Shown here: piece by piece, positions 16,766-25,326 of the stretch
How positions within the stretch are numbered: the stretch's first letter is position 1
Layout: each line of letters starts with the position of its first letter
From: Prochlorococcus sp. AG-347-L20
GTDB lineage: Bacteria; Cyanobacteriota; Cyanobacteriia; PCC-6307; Cyanobiaceae
Length of the DNA stretch: 59,387 bases
Assembly (NCBI GenBank): GCA_003281225.1
Contig: QCCP01000012.1
Span: 1-59,387, forward strand
Direction: 5' to 3'
Program-made: the position numbers and the translations under genes
The notes under the pieces: generated by a model
Seen by the model: only the letters and a program-made list of their open reading frames with translations
Database searches by the model: none
What the model was told of the DNA's origin: nothing

Positions 16766-17680
16766 ATGGTACTCGATACCAATAAAGTTTGGCTTGGTGC
16801 AATGATGAATGGTTTAAGATGCAACTATTCAGAATTTTCAAATATATTGGCAAAAAGTTATGAATTAGGAATAAAACAAATTGACACTTCTCCTTCTTAT
16901 ATTGGTGGAGAAGCTGATAATATAATTTCGAAATCAATCAGGAAATCTAAAAATAAAGAATTTATTATTAATACGAAAATTGGCCGTGCTTATAAAAGAG
17001 GTTTAGATAAAAAAAAAGCTTATCTAGATAAAAATGATATTAAAGAATGCTTATCAATTATCTATAAAAAATTTGATCAAATAAATATAGGCTCTATTCA
17101 ACTGCATATTAATTGTGAAAAAAAAATAATGGAAGAAGCGATTATATGCCTAATTAATGAAATCTCAAAAAAGCAAATTCAAAGAATTGGATTTTGTAAT
17201 ATTAATGATTCAAGGATATTAGAATTAATAAGTAATAAATCAATCTCACTAAATGAAGTTTCATGTCAAAGAAGATTTTGTCTTGGTATTATTAATTCAA
17301 GTATGACTCTACCAATTAAATATATAGCTTACGGTTTATTGAATGCAGGAAGTATCTTAAATGAATTAAAAGGAAGCAGGATTTTGCAAGCTAAAGATAG
17401 TGAAGAGATATTAAAAAGAGATCTATTTATTAAATCTGCGCACAAATATAAAGTCATTAACGAAAATTGTAAAAAATACGATGTAAGTATAAAAGATTTT
17501 GCATTGGCTTTACCTCAATTATTAAATTATGAGAATTATATAATAGGTCCTACAAAATTAGTTCACTTAAATGCAATAGAAAAACTGCAAAATAAAGAAT
17601 ATTGGGAAAGGATTCTTTTAGTAAAAAAGGAAATAGATTCTAATTCTTTACAATCCCAAAAATGGCAAAACATAAAATAA
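16766..17680 (+). CDS. Aldo/keto reductase family protein
   Basis: A 304-residue TIM-barrel-type protein with the AKR N-terminal pattern (WLGAMMNG, then IKQIDTSPSYIGGEADNIISKSI). This includes the Asp of 'IDTSPSY' and the catalytic Tyr of that motif. A Lys in FIINTKIGR matches the next catalytic residue, and a His in LHINC the following one. The tetrad therefore looks intact. It would reduce a carbonyl with NADPH, possibly a keto-sugar. The gene begins 5 bp after the oxygenase and overlaps the next gene by 19 bp. Confidence 0.75.
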   Translation: MVLDTNKVWLGAMMNGLRCNYSEFSNILAKSYELGIKQIDTSPSYIGGEADNIISKSIRKSKNKEFIINTKIGRAYKRGLDKKKAYLDKNDIKECLSIIYKKFDQINIGSIQLHINCEKKIMEEAIICLINEISKKQIQRIGFCNINDSRILELISNKSISLNEVSCQRRFCLGIINSSMTLPIKYIAYGLLNAGSILNELKGSRILQAKDSEEILKRDLFIKSAHKYKVINENCKKYDVSIKDFALALPQLLNYENYIIGPTKLVHLNAIEKLQNKEYWERILLVKKEIDSNSLQSQKWQNIK

Positions 17681-18501
17681 TAATTTATTCAGTAAATACG
17701 AATAATTATGATGATTTCATTATGGATGATTCAATAGCATCAATATTTACTCAAAATGTTGACTTGAAATACTATTTATTTACAGATAAAAAAATAATAA
17801 ATAATCACTACTCATTTCTCGAACAAATACTTATTAAGAAGGGAATGGAATCAAACTCTTATGACATTATCTATAAATCATTTATAAAAAAAATTAAAGT
17901 ACCTAATGGGATCTCCATTGATAGATATCTTAAATTTAATCCTATTAAATTTCTGCCAAAACATGATATTTCTATTTATCATGATGCTCGAATAATTATA
18001 TTTCCACATATTCTCAATGAAATAAAAAAATTTAAATGTGATTTTGACTGGCTTTCAGTAAGACATAGATATCGCAAATCTTTTAAATCTGAATTATTAA
18101 TATGTTTCGCGTACATGAAAATTAATATTATTGATTTTATAAAAATAAAAAAATTTTCAAAAAAATTAGGATTTAACTCAAAAAATAAAGAATACTTTAA
18201 ACTTGCTGAAAATGGTCTGCTAATCAGAAAAAGTAATAAAAATGTTTTAAAGGCATCTAAAACTTGGACTTCAATTTCAAAATTAACAATTAGAGATCAA
18301 CTATCTCTACCGATAACATTTTTCTATTTAAGAGGAATCAATATCAAAAGAAAATTCTGGAAAGAAAATTTTATCGATTCTAATTTTGCCAAGGTTAGAG
18401 TTAGAAAAAATAATTATTCAAATTTGAAAAATTTCTATATGAAATTTATTTGCTCATTAAGATTTATAATCATTTTTACTTTAGACTTAATTTTATTTTA
18501 G
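17662..18501 (+). CDS. DUF616-like glycosyltransferase domain protein
   Basis: A 279-residue protein resembling the DUF616 (TOD1/MUCI70) group of glycosyltransferase-like proteins. It shows an R..KFNP.KFLP motif (SIDRYLKFNPIKFLP), ISIYHDARIII in place of the usual 'S.Y.D.N', VRHRYRKSF, and near the C-terminus ENGLLIRK followed by TIRDQLSLPITFFYL. The order of these motifs matches the family. It is likely to transfer a sugar during glycan assembly, though no DUF616 member in a bacterial locus has a known acceptor that I can cite. Its start lies 19 bp inside the preceding gene. Confidence 0.6.
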   Translation: MAKHKIIIYSVNTNNYDDFIMDDSIASIFTQNVDLKYYLFTDKKIINNHYSFLEQILIKKGMESNSYDIIYKSFIKKIKVPNGISIDRYLKFNPIKFLPKHDISIYHDARIIIFPHILNEIKKFKCDFDWLSVRHRYRKSFKSELLICFAYMKINIIDFIKIKKFSKKLGFNSKNKEYFKLAENGLLIRKSNKNVLKASKTWTSISKLTIRDQLSLPITFFYLRGINIKRKFWKENFIDSNFAKVRVRKNNYSNLKNFYMKFICSLRFIIIFTLDLILF

Positions 18502-18688
18502 TTGACTTTATGCTCATATAAAATAACAAGAATTTAGAAGAATAGTTACCTAATTAAAAAACATAGAAAGAACTAAAAATCTTATAGGATTCCAGCTAAA
18601 TATAAAAAATTTAAAATTAAATAAGAGATACTTTATTTTTAGCAAATACTTTGTGTAACATATTCATACTCAACATGCTTAATTAATT

Positions 18689-19360
18689 ATGCAAGAAATT
18701 GATTTTATGAGTAACCTTCATAAAAAAACAAAAAGGGACTACTTATCGCGAGTTAATGATAAAGAATATCCAAAATATAAGGCTGCCGAATTAGCTAAAA
18801 AATTTGATTATGATTATTGGGATGGTGATAGAAGAATTTGTTATGGAGGTTACAAATATATTGAAGGAAGATGGGAAAAAGTCGCAAAGAATTTAATTAA
18901 TCATTATAAACTTAAGCAAGATGCTAAAATTTTAGATATAGGTTGCGGTAAGGGATTTTTATTATTTGAAATACAAAAGCTCCTTCCAAAGGCCCAAATA
19001 TACGGTATTGATATATCTTCTTATGCGATAAAAAATAGTAAAGAAGAAATTAAAAATAAATTAGTAGTAGGAAATGCCACAAAACTTCCTTGGCCAGATA
19101 GTAATTTTGATCTTGTTTACTCATTAATGTCTCTTCATTGCTTACATGCATATGATCTAATAAAGGCATTAAGAGAAATGCAAAGAGTTGCCAAAGACCA
19201 TAAATATCTTTGCGTAGAAAGCTACAGAAATGAAAAAGAAAAAGCTAATCTTCTATATTGGCAAGTTACTTGTGAAGCCTTTAATACGCCAGAAGAATGG
19301 AAATGGTGGTTTGACCTTGCAGAATATAATGGCGATTATTCATTTAATTACTTTGAATAA
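18689..19360 (+). CDS. SAM-dependent methyltransferase (class I)
   Basis: A 223-residue class I methyltransferase. Motif I is ILDIGCGKGFLLFEI, followed by the acidic strand-2 end in IYGIDISSYAI and PWPDSNFDLVYSLMSLHCL (motif post-II). The C-terminal FNTPEEWKWWFDLAEYNGDYSF is unusual and may shape the acceptor pocket. A role in sugar or glycan methylation is inferred from the island. It stands alone after a 187-bp gap in which I see no gene. Confidence 0.8.
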   Translation: MQEIDFMSNLHKKTKRDYLSRVNDKEYPKYKAAELAKKFDYDYWDGDRRICYGGYKYIEGRWEKVAKNLINHYKLKQDAKILDIGCGKGFLLFEIQKLLPKAQIYGIDISSYAIKNSKEEIKNKLVVGNATKLPWPDSNFDLVYSLMSLHCLHAYDLIKALREMQRVAKDHKYLCVESYRNEKEKANLLYWQVTCEAFNTPEEWKWWFDLAEYNGDYSFNYFE

Positions 19361-19537
19361 ATAAAATATAATTTACATTTATTAAGTATAAAAAAAATAA
19401 CTTTATAAAAATATTTAAAAAAATGAAGGTATTAAATCTTATAAGAGAAGTTGGAAAAGTTCAAAAATTGAATTTTAAAAATTACTGTAATTTATTTTTA
19501 ATTTTCTACTTAAGAGAATGAGTTTTAACTAAAGTTA

Positions 19538-20608
19538 TTATGAAAACATTTTGTATAATTCAATTTCCAATTTTGTTTTATTAAATTTAGTATTCTTTTT
19601 TATTTTTTTAAAAACTTGATTATCCATTTGCCAAAAAGAAAATTTATTTCTTAAGAATAATTTCTCTAGAACTGGTGAGCCAAATATAATGAATCTAACA
19701 TTAGAAAAAACTGCAACAGTTGCCGATGCACCACCATGAATTTGATAATGAAATTTTGAATTTAATATTAATAACGCATCTTCTATAAAACTTTTAGTAA
19801 AGTCCTTAGAAAAAGTTAAAGAAAAATTATTTTTTTCAGAAATCTTTTTGAAATATTCTGTACCTGCATTATCTGAAATTACTATAATTTCATTACCTGG
19901 AAAAAATTTCAATAATAATTTATAAGTTTCAATAAATTCAGTTTCTGAATTATTTCTATTATTCCCATAAAACTTATTAAATCGCAGACCCCAAGTAATA
20001 AATTTTTTTTTAAAATCGAAATTTATTTTTTTCAGAAAATCTTTTTTAAAATTTTTATCTAAAATAATATCTCTTACTTTTTTTTGTGAAGTATTTTTTA
20101 ATAAGTAATTAAGCATCTTAAAAGAGAAAAAATGTATGCTTTTTCTATTAAATACTCTTTCTTTAAAAAGGGTAATTTTATCTTTATAAATACATTTATA
20201 GGATTTAAGGAATTCTTCCCAAGAACAAAAAACTATTGAACTATTATTATGATTTAGTAATTCTAAAGAAATATTTTTTAGCTCTTTTATAATGAAATTT
20301 ATATTGTTAAGATCTGATTTTTTGATATCTTTATTTGCTTGAGGAAAAAAATATTTGATATCTTTATTTTTTTTTACATCATCGATTAAAATAAAATTTA
20401 ATTTAAAACCTTCAAAGATAAAATATCTTCCAAGGAAGAGAAAAGTATATAAATCACCATAAGTAAAAGGAGCACATGATAAATCATAAACTAAATTTAT
20501 TTCATTATTTTTAAAATTTGTTAGTAATTTAATTCTGATTATTTCAAGATTTATTAAAAAAATTGAATAAAAATTTAAGAAGATTTCCTTTTTTAATATT
20601 GTAAGCAT
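19538..20608 (-). CDS. Putative GT-B-fold glycosyltransferase
   Basis: A 356-residue, Lys/Asn-rich protein that I do not firmly recognise. The N-terminal region DLSCAPFTYGDLYTFLFLG and the later FKLNFILIDD look like the first Rossmann half of a GT-B enzyme. The C-terminal part, GNEIIVISDNAGTEYFKKI then FHYQIHGGASATVAVFSNVRFIIFG, resembles the second, donor-binding half of fucosyltransferase-like or similar enzymes. It is the only minus-strand gene between 14.3 and 47 kb, and it is divergent from the Zn dehydrogenase. The function is inferred from fold hints and context. Confidence 0.45.
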   Translation of the reverse strand: MLTILKKEIFLNFYSIFLINLEIIRIKLLTNFKNNEINLVYDLSCAPFTYGDLYTFLFLGRYFIFEGFKLNFILIDDVKKNKDIKYFFPQANKDIKKSDLNNINFIIKELKNISLELLNHNNSSIVFCSWEEFLKSYKCIYKDKITLFKERVFNRKSIHFFSFKMLNYLLKNTSQKKVRDIILDKNFKKDFLKKINFDFKKKFITWGLRFNKFYGNNRNNSETEFIETYKLLLKFFPGNEIIVISDNAGTEYFKKISEKNNFSLTFSKDFTKSFIEDALLILNSKFHYQIHGGASATVAVFSNVRFIIFGSPVLEKLFLRNKFSFWQMDNQVFKKIKKNTKFNKTKLEIELYKMFS

Positions 20609-20687
20609 TACTATTCTTACAAAAAATTTCTACTTAACATATTAACTAATAATCGGTCTTTTATATATTTTTTTTTCAATAAAAGAG

Positions 20688-20693
20688 TATAAT
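20688..20693 (+). promoter_or_regulatory. Candidate -10 element for the dehydrogenase/transketolase operon
   Basis: A perfect TATAAT lies 20 bp upstream of the ATG at 20714 in the 105-bp divergent spacer. No good -35 is visible, only a T-run at the expected distance. In such AT-rich DNA chance matches are common, so this is a candidate only. Confidence 0.4.
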
Positions 20694-20713
20694 TTTCATA
20701 CTATCCAATTCTT

Positions 20714-21775
20714 ATGAACAAAGAAATAAATATAGATAATCAAGAAGTAACTGCAGCAATATTAGTAAATCAGAATCAACCTTTACTAATTGAAAAAATT
20801 AACCTCCCAAAGCAATTAGAGTTAGGTCAAGTTTTTGTAAAATTGCATTCCAGTAGTATTTGTGGCTCTCAAATAGGAGAAATTACTGGAGTAAAAGGTG
20901 AAGATAAATTTTTACCTCATCTCATGGGTCATGAGGGATGTGGAACTGTTATTGCAAAAGGAAATGGTGTTACTACGGTAAAAGAAGGAGATTTAGTTGT
21001 CCTCCATTGGAGAAAAGGTTCAGGAATTCAGGCTGCTACTCCAAAGTATTCTTGGTTAGGTAATACACTTAATGCTGGTTGGGTTACTACATTCAACACT
21101 CATGCAATTATTAGTGAAAATAGATGCACAACAATTCCAAAATCTACAAATAGATACCATGCATCTCTTTTCGGATGTGCAATAACAACTGGTTTTGGGG
21201 TGATAGAAAATAATGCAAAACTAAAAATGGGTGAATCAATTGTTGTTTATGGAGCAGGAGGAGTTGGCTTAAATATCATTCAAGCCGCTAAATTAACTTC
21301 TGCTTATCCAATAATTGCTGTGGATTTATATGAGAGCAGATTAGAAATAGCAAAAAAAGCAGGCGCCACACACTTAATAAAGGGAGAATTATCAGAAGTT
21401 GAAAAAGAGATAAAAAGAATATCCAATAAAGTTGATGTATTCGTTGATAATACTGGTCTCTCAAAAATAATGAAATCTGGTTATGAATTAATTTCAAACA
21501 ATGGGAGACTTGTATTAGTTGGGGTTCCAAATAAAAATGATAATTTACTCATACATACTTTGCCTTTACACTTTGGAAAGAAAATTTTAGGTTCACATGG
21601 TGGAGAAAGCAATCCAGAAAAAGATATCCCAAGATTTCTCAAACTATATAATCAAAACAAGCTTAATCTTGATGATTTAATTAGTACAAGTTATCCCTTA
21701 TCAAAAATAAATGTTGCAATCGATGATATGAGGCAGGGTCTTTCAGCAGGTAGAATAATCATTGATTTTGATTAG
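20714..21775 (+). CDS. Zinc-dependent alcohol dehydrogenase (MDR superfamily)
   Basis: A 353-residue MDR enzyme. The catalytic zinc ligands appear as Cys in SSSICGSQIG, His-Glu in MGHEGCG, and Cys in LFGCAITTG. The coenzyme loop is VYGAGGVGLNII. The four-cysteine structural-zinc lobe is missing; the region contains WRKGSGIQAATPKYSWLG instead. It probably oxidises or reduces a sugar or polyol hydroxyl with NAD(P). It is followed by a small ORF and a two-subunit transketolase, so it may supply or use the ketose made by that enzyme. Confidence 0.85.
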   Translation: MNKEINIDNQEVTAAILVNQNQPLLIEKINLPKQLELGQVFVKLHSSSICGSQIGEITGVKGEDKFLPHLMGHEGCGTVIAKGNGVTTVKEGDLVVLHWRKGSGIQAATPKYSWLGNTLNAGWVTTFNTHAIISENRCTTIPKSTNRYHASLFGCAITTGFGVIENNAKLKMGESIVVYGAGGVGLNIIQAAKLTSAYPIIAVDLYESRLEIAKKAGATHLIKGELSEVEKEIKRISNKVDVFVDNTGLSKIMKSGYELISNNGRLVLVGVPNKNDNLLIHTLPLHFGKKILGSHGGESNPEKDIPRFLKLYNQNKLNLDDLISTSYPLSKINVAIDDMRQGLSAGRIIIDFD

Positions 21776-21820
21776 AATCAAATTATTTAAATTAAAAATT
21801 CAAAAGTAAAAAATAATCAT

Positions 21821-22081
21821 ATGGAAAACTTTACATTTTTAATTATTCTAAGTAATGTTTTAAATGTATCTAAATTTATAAATTTTGTTATTAAAAAAGG
21901 ATATAAATTAATAGGTACATACCTCCAAGATTCAATAAAATTAATTGAAACAGGTTTTAAAAAACTATACGTAATAGATAATTCTATTTATGAAATAATT
22001 AATGCCTTAAAATCAAGAGATCTAAAAGATGCCCCAAAAAGCTATCCGATTAAATGGATGAAAGAATTAGATTTAAATTAG
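21821..22081 (+). CDS. Small protein of unknown function
   Basis: An 86-residue protein that I do not recognise. It has an N-terminal hydrophobic strand (FTFLIILSNV), a second strand-helix region (YKLIGTYLQDSIKLIETG) and a C-terminus YPIKWMKELDLN. The last part resembles the end of the SDR protein at 46172-47119 (YTVKWMKKLKLE). The stop is 1 bp before the transketolase ATG, so it is co-translated with it and probably belongs to the same pathway. It might be a partner of the transketolase pair. No function is assigned. Confidence 0.6.
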   Translation: MENFTFLIILSNVLNVSKFINFVIKKGYKLIGTYLQDSIKLIETGFKKLYVIDNSIYEIINALKSRDLKDAPKSYPIKWMKELDLN

Positions 22082-22082
22082 A

Positions 22083-22937
22083 ATGTCAACTTCCCATCAA
22101 AATAAACACTCAATAACCCTTGACGAGTTAGAAAATATTGCCTTAAAACTGAGAAAGTCTACTATTTTTACATCTTCAAAAGCAAAAATACCTCATTTAG
22201 GTTCATGTTTATCCTGCATGGATATATTAGTTTATTTATATTGGAAAGAATTGAATATTAATCCTCAAAATTTTCGTGCCCATGATAGAGATAGATTTAT
22301 ATTAAGCAAAGGTCATGGAGCTCCTGCTCTTTACCAAGTTCTTGGGGAAATAGGTTTTTTTGATAAAGAATTGCTTAAAAGTTTTGGGGAAAATGATAGT
22401 TTCTTTCATGAACATCCACCTAAGCCAGGTAGTATTCCAGGAATAGAAGCTGCTACAGGATCGCTAGGACATGGCCTACCTATGGCTTTAGGGATGGCGC
22501 TCTCATCAAAAATAAGGGGGTTGAATTTCAAATGCTATGCACTCCTTAGTGATGGAGAATGTAATGAAGGGACTATTTGGGAAGCAGCTATGTTAGCTTC
22601 TTCTCTAAGAGTCAATAACTTAGTAGCAATAATCGACTTTAATAAATGGCAAGCTACTGGTAGAAGCCAAGAAATAATGTCACTAGATCCATTAGTAGAT
22701 AAATGGATTTCTTTTGGCTGGCAAACATTAGAAGTAGATGGTCATAATTTTAATCAACTAGAACAAGCCTTTATAAAAACCAAAAAATCAACTCAAAAAC
22801 CAACTGTTATAGTAGCTCATACTATAAAAGGTAAAGGTATAAGTTTTATGGAGGATAATAATAATTGGCATTATCGAACTCCAAATGAAAGCGAACTAGA
22901 AGCTGCTTTTACTGAATTAAATAATAATGCATTATGA
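22083..22937 (+). CDS. Transketolase, N-terminal (thiamine diphosphate-binding) subunit
   Basis: A 284-residue protein equal to the first part of transketolase. It shows SKGHGAPALYQVL, a GSLGHGLPMALGMAL core and the ThDP/Mg motif GDGECNEGTIWEAA...IDFNKWQATG (GDG with Asn about 28 residues on). Cyanobacteria carry a full-length transketolase for the Calvin cycle; split pairs like this usually act in special sugar pathways. It overlaps the C-terminal subunit gene by 4 bp (ATGA). It may move a two-carbon ketol unit onto an aldose to make a longer or branched ketose, which is inference. Confidence 0.9.
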   Translation: MSTSHQNKHSITLDELENIALKLRKSTIFTSSKAKIPHLGSCLSCMDILVYLYWKELNINPQNFRAHDRDRFILSKGHGAPALYQVLGEIGFFDKELLKSFGENDSFFHEHPPKPGSIPGIEAATGSLGHGLPMALGMALSSKIRGLNFKCYALLSDGECNEGTIWEAAMLASSLRVNNLVAIIDFNKWQATGRSQEIMSLDPLVDKWISFGWQTLEVDGHNFNQLEQAFIKTKKSTQKPTVIVAHTIKGKGISFMEDNNNWHYRTPNESELEAAFTELNNNAL

Positions 22938-23851
22938 GAAATACGTTTGCTAAAGCCATAACTAATTTAGCTAAAAAAAGAGAGGATATTGTTTTACTTT
23001 CAGGAGATATTGGAAACAGAATGTTCGATGAATTTAAAAAAGTTGCTCCAAATCGTTTTTTTAATTGTGGGATAGCCGAAGCTAATATGATGAGTATGGC
23101 AGCAGGTATGGGGATATCAAATTTAAGACCTTTTGTCTATACAATTACACCCTTTACAACTTCAAGATGTTTTGAACAAATTAAAATAGGCGTTGCATAT
23201 CATCAATCTAAAGTAACAATTGTAGGGACTGGCAGTGGATTGTCTTATGCAGAATTAGGACCAACTCATCATTCCTTAGATGATTTAGGAATTTTACGTA
23301 CTATTCCTTCACTAAATATTTATACTCCATGTGATAGCCAAGAATTAGAGTATTGCATAAACCAATCAATTTTAAATAATGGTCCGAATTATATAAGAAT
23401 TGGCAAAAAAGGTGAGAAAAATTTATCCGAATTTGAACCTCTTTCATCTCCAATTGACATTAATTGGATCTCAAGAGGAGGCGAAATTGCAATTATTGGA
23501 TATGGTCCAATTTTATCTGAAGCGGCATCTATAAAAAATGATTTAAAAAAAATAAATAAAGAAATTTCTATACTCAGTGTTATAAAATTTAGTCCTTTCG
23601 ATACAAAGGTGCTTAAAAGCCTAACCAAAAATGGAATTAAGCATCTAATAGTTCTAGAGGAACATTATTCATCTAGTGGCTTATTTTCTAAAATCTCTGA
23701 AATAGTTTTAAAGGAAAACTTAAAATTCGAATCTATAAAGCCCTTCGGTCTAGAAGATAAATTTATAAATAGACTAGGTAAACAAAATTATATGCGAGAA
23801 AAATTTAAAATTGATAGCAGAAGTTTATACAACTACATTGTTTCAATATGA
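22934..23851 (+). CDS. Transketolase, C-terminal (pyrimidine-binding) subunit
   Basis: A 305-residue partner subunit. It contains LSGDIGNRMFDEF, the pyrimidine-domain FNCGIAEANMMSMAAGM with the conserved Glu that activates ThDP, GTGSGLSYAELGPTHHSLDDLG with the expected His, and a C-terminal transketolase domain (VLEEHYSSSGLFSKI). The ATGA overlap with the N-terminal subunit and with the next gene indicates tight co-translation. Together the two subunits rebuild a complete transketolase active site. Confidence 0.9.
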   Translation: MRNTFAKAITNLAKKREDIVLLSGDIGNRMFDEFKKVAPNRFFNCGIAEANMMSMAAGMGISNLRPFVYTITPFTTSRCFEQIKIGVAYHQSKVTIVGTGSGLSYAELGPTHHSLDDLGILRTIPSLNIYTPCDSQELEYCINQSILNNGPNYIRIGKKGEKNLSEFEPLSSPIDINWISRGGEIAIIGYGPILSEAASIKNDLKKINKEISILSVIKFSPFDTKVLKSLTKNGIKHLIVLEEHYSSSGLFSKISEIVLKENLKFESIKPFGLEDKFINRLGKQNYMREKFKIDSRSLYNYIVSI

Positions 23852-24453
23852 GAAATATACACTTGGGAATTGACTTTGATAATACTTTGGTGATTTATGA
23901 CGAAATTTTCTATAATTTAGCCTTAGAGAGAGGATTTATTCACAAAAATATTCAAGCAAACAAGGTTAGCATTAGGGAGGAAATGATCCTCAATGGCAAG
24001 GAAAATGAATTTACTGAAATGCAGGGTGAAGTTTATGGGAATTTAATTAAAAATGCAAAACTACAAAAAGACTTATCACAAACACTAAACTTTTTACTCA
24101 AAAAAGGGATAAAAATTTCTATTGTTAGCCATAAAACTAAATTTCCAATCAAAGGAAAAAAATACGATTTACATCAAGCAGCATTAAATTGGTTAAAAAC
24201 AAATAATTTTTTTGAAGAAAATTTTATTGGGATAGAATTAGAAAATGTATTTTTTGAAGAAACTATTGATCAAAAGATACAAAGGATTAAGGATATTAAT
24301 TGTACCCACTTTATTGATGACTTAGAAAAAGTTCTTGAAAAATTAGATAACGGTATAATAAAAATTCTTTTTACAAAAAAAAATTTTAAAACAAGCGAAA
24401 ACAAAAACTTTCTAACGTTAAATAATTGGAATGAAATTTATGATATTATTTAA
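23848..24453 (+). CDS. HAD-superfamily hydrolase-like protein
   Basis: A 201-residue protein with HAD motif I at the N-terminus (GIDFDNTLVIYDE, DxDxT form), motif II-like SIVSHKTK and an acidic motif IV (HFIDDLEKVLEKL). It is probably a phosphatase for a sugar phosphate, perhaps the product of the upstream transketolase. It overlaps the transketolase gene by 4 bp. The substrate cannot be read from sequence. Confidence 0.75.
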   Translation: MRNIHLGIDFDNTLVIYDEIFYNLALERGFIHKNIQANKVSIREEMILNGKENEFTEMQGEVYGNLIKNAKLQKDLSQTLNFLLKKGIKISIVSHKTKFPIKGKKYDLHQAALNWLKTNNFFEENFIGIELENVFFEETIDQKIQRIKDINCTHFIDDLEKVLEKLDNGIIKILFTKKNFKTSENKNFLTLNNWNEIYDII

Positions 24454-24471
24454 AAATTTATATTTAGATAT

Positions 24472-25140
24472 ATGAAAACTTTAGATGAGCAATATAGTTA
24501 CATGTTTGATGAGAATTATGACCCAACCAGATTAGGTAAAGTAGCATTTTCAAGATGGCGTAAAGATCCAAATTCATTATTGTTTTCTTTATCAAGATAT
24601 AAATTTGTATCTAAATTCTTAGACGGTAAGAATAACATTCTTGAAGCAGGTTGTGGTGATGGTTGGTGTAGCAGGGTTGTTGCAAAAAAATTTAAAAGTT
24701 TAACGTTATCTGATTACGACCCTCAATTCGTAAAAGAAGCTACTAAGGTTAATAGTGATCTTAAAAATATTGAATTCAAAATTAACGATTTCACAAAAGA
24801 TCATATAATTGGAAATGATTATGATGGGTTTTATTGTTTGGATGTTTTAGAACATATCGCAAAAGAAAAAGAGAATAAATTTATTAAAAACATTATTAAA
24901 AGTTGTAGAAAGAATGCTGTTTTTATCTTTGGTATGCCCACTATAGAATCTCAAAAATTAATTAGCCCAGAGAATAGGGATCCAGGTCATATAAACTGTA
25001 AAACAAAAGATGAACTTAAAAAAAGTTTAGAATTAAATTTTGAAATTGTTTTCACTTTATCTATGAACGATGAGCTTATTCATACTGGTAATGGAGATAT
25101 GGCATATTATATTTTTGGAATCTGCTGCATGCCAAAATAG
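24472..25140 (+). CDS. SAM-dependent methyltransferase (class I)
   Basis: A 222-residue methyltransferase. Motif I is ILEAGCGDGWCSRVVAKKF, with an acidic residue in LTLSDYDPQF at the end of strand 2 and YDGFYCLDVLEHIAKEKE in the UbiE/Methyltransf_11-like position. It follows the HAD gene by 18 bp and is likely the last gene of the transketolase operon. The acceptor may be a sugar or a glycan terminus. Confidence 0.82.
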   Translation: MKTLDEQYSYMFDENYDPTRLGKVAFSRWRKDPNSLLFSLSRYKFVSKFLDGKNNILEAGCGDGWCSRVVAKKFKSLTLSDYDPQFVKEATKVNSDLKNIEFKINDFTKDHIIGNDYDGFYCLDVLEHIAKEKENKFIKNIIKSCRKNAVFIFGMPTIESQKLISPENRDPGHINCKTKDELKKSLELNFEIVFTLSMNDELIHTGNGDMAYYIFGICCMPK

Positions 25141-25149
25141 CTCTAATAA

Positions 25150-25302
25150 TTCAAAATCAGATTAGTAAACTATAAAAACTATTTTTTGGGATTTAAAGAT
25201 AATGAGTATTCAGAGTTTATTATAAACATTAATCTAGATTTGTTAAATAAAGGATATAAATTTCGGTACTATAAAAACCCTTTTTATATGTTATATTTTT
25301 AA
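25150..25302 (+). pseudogene. Possible remnant of a protein C-terminus
   Basis: Fifty codons are open with no start codon in the first half. The conceptual peptide ends GYKFRYYKNPFYMLYF and looks protein-like. It occupies most of the 186-bp gap between the methyltransferase and the next oxygenase. It may be the tail of a gene lost by recombination. In DNA this AT-rich a 50-codon open frame could also occur by chance. Confidence 0.25.
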
Positions 25303-25326
25303 ACGTTTTAAATCAATCTGTCTTTA

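Noticed and set aside
19423-19521. 32-codon ORF in the spacer after a methyltransferase gene
   Set aside because: No motif, low-complexity composition and very AT-rich DNA; not supportable as a gene.
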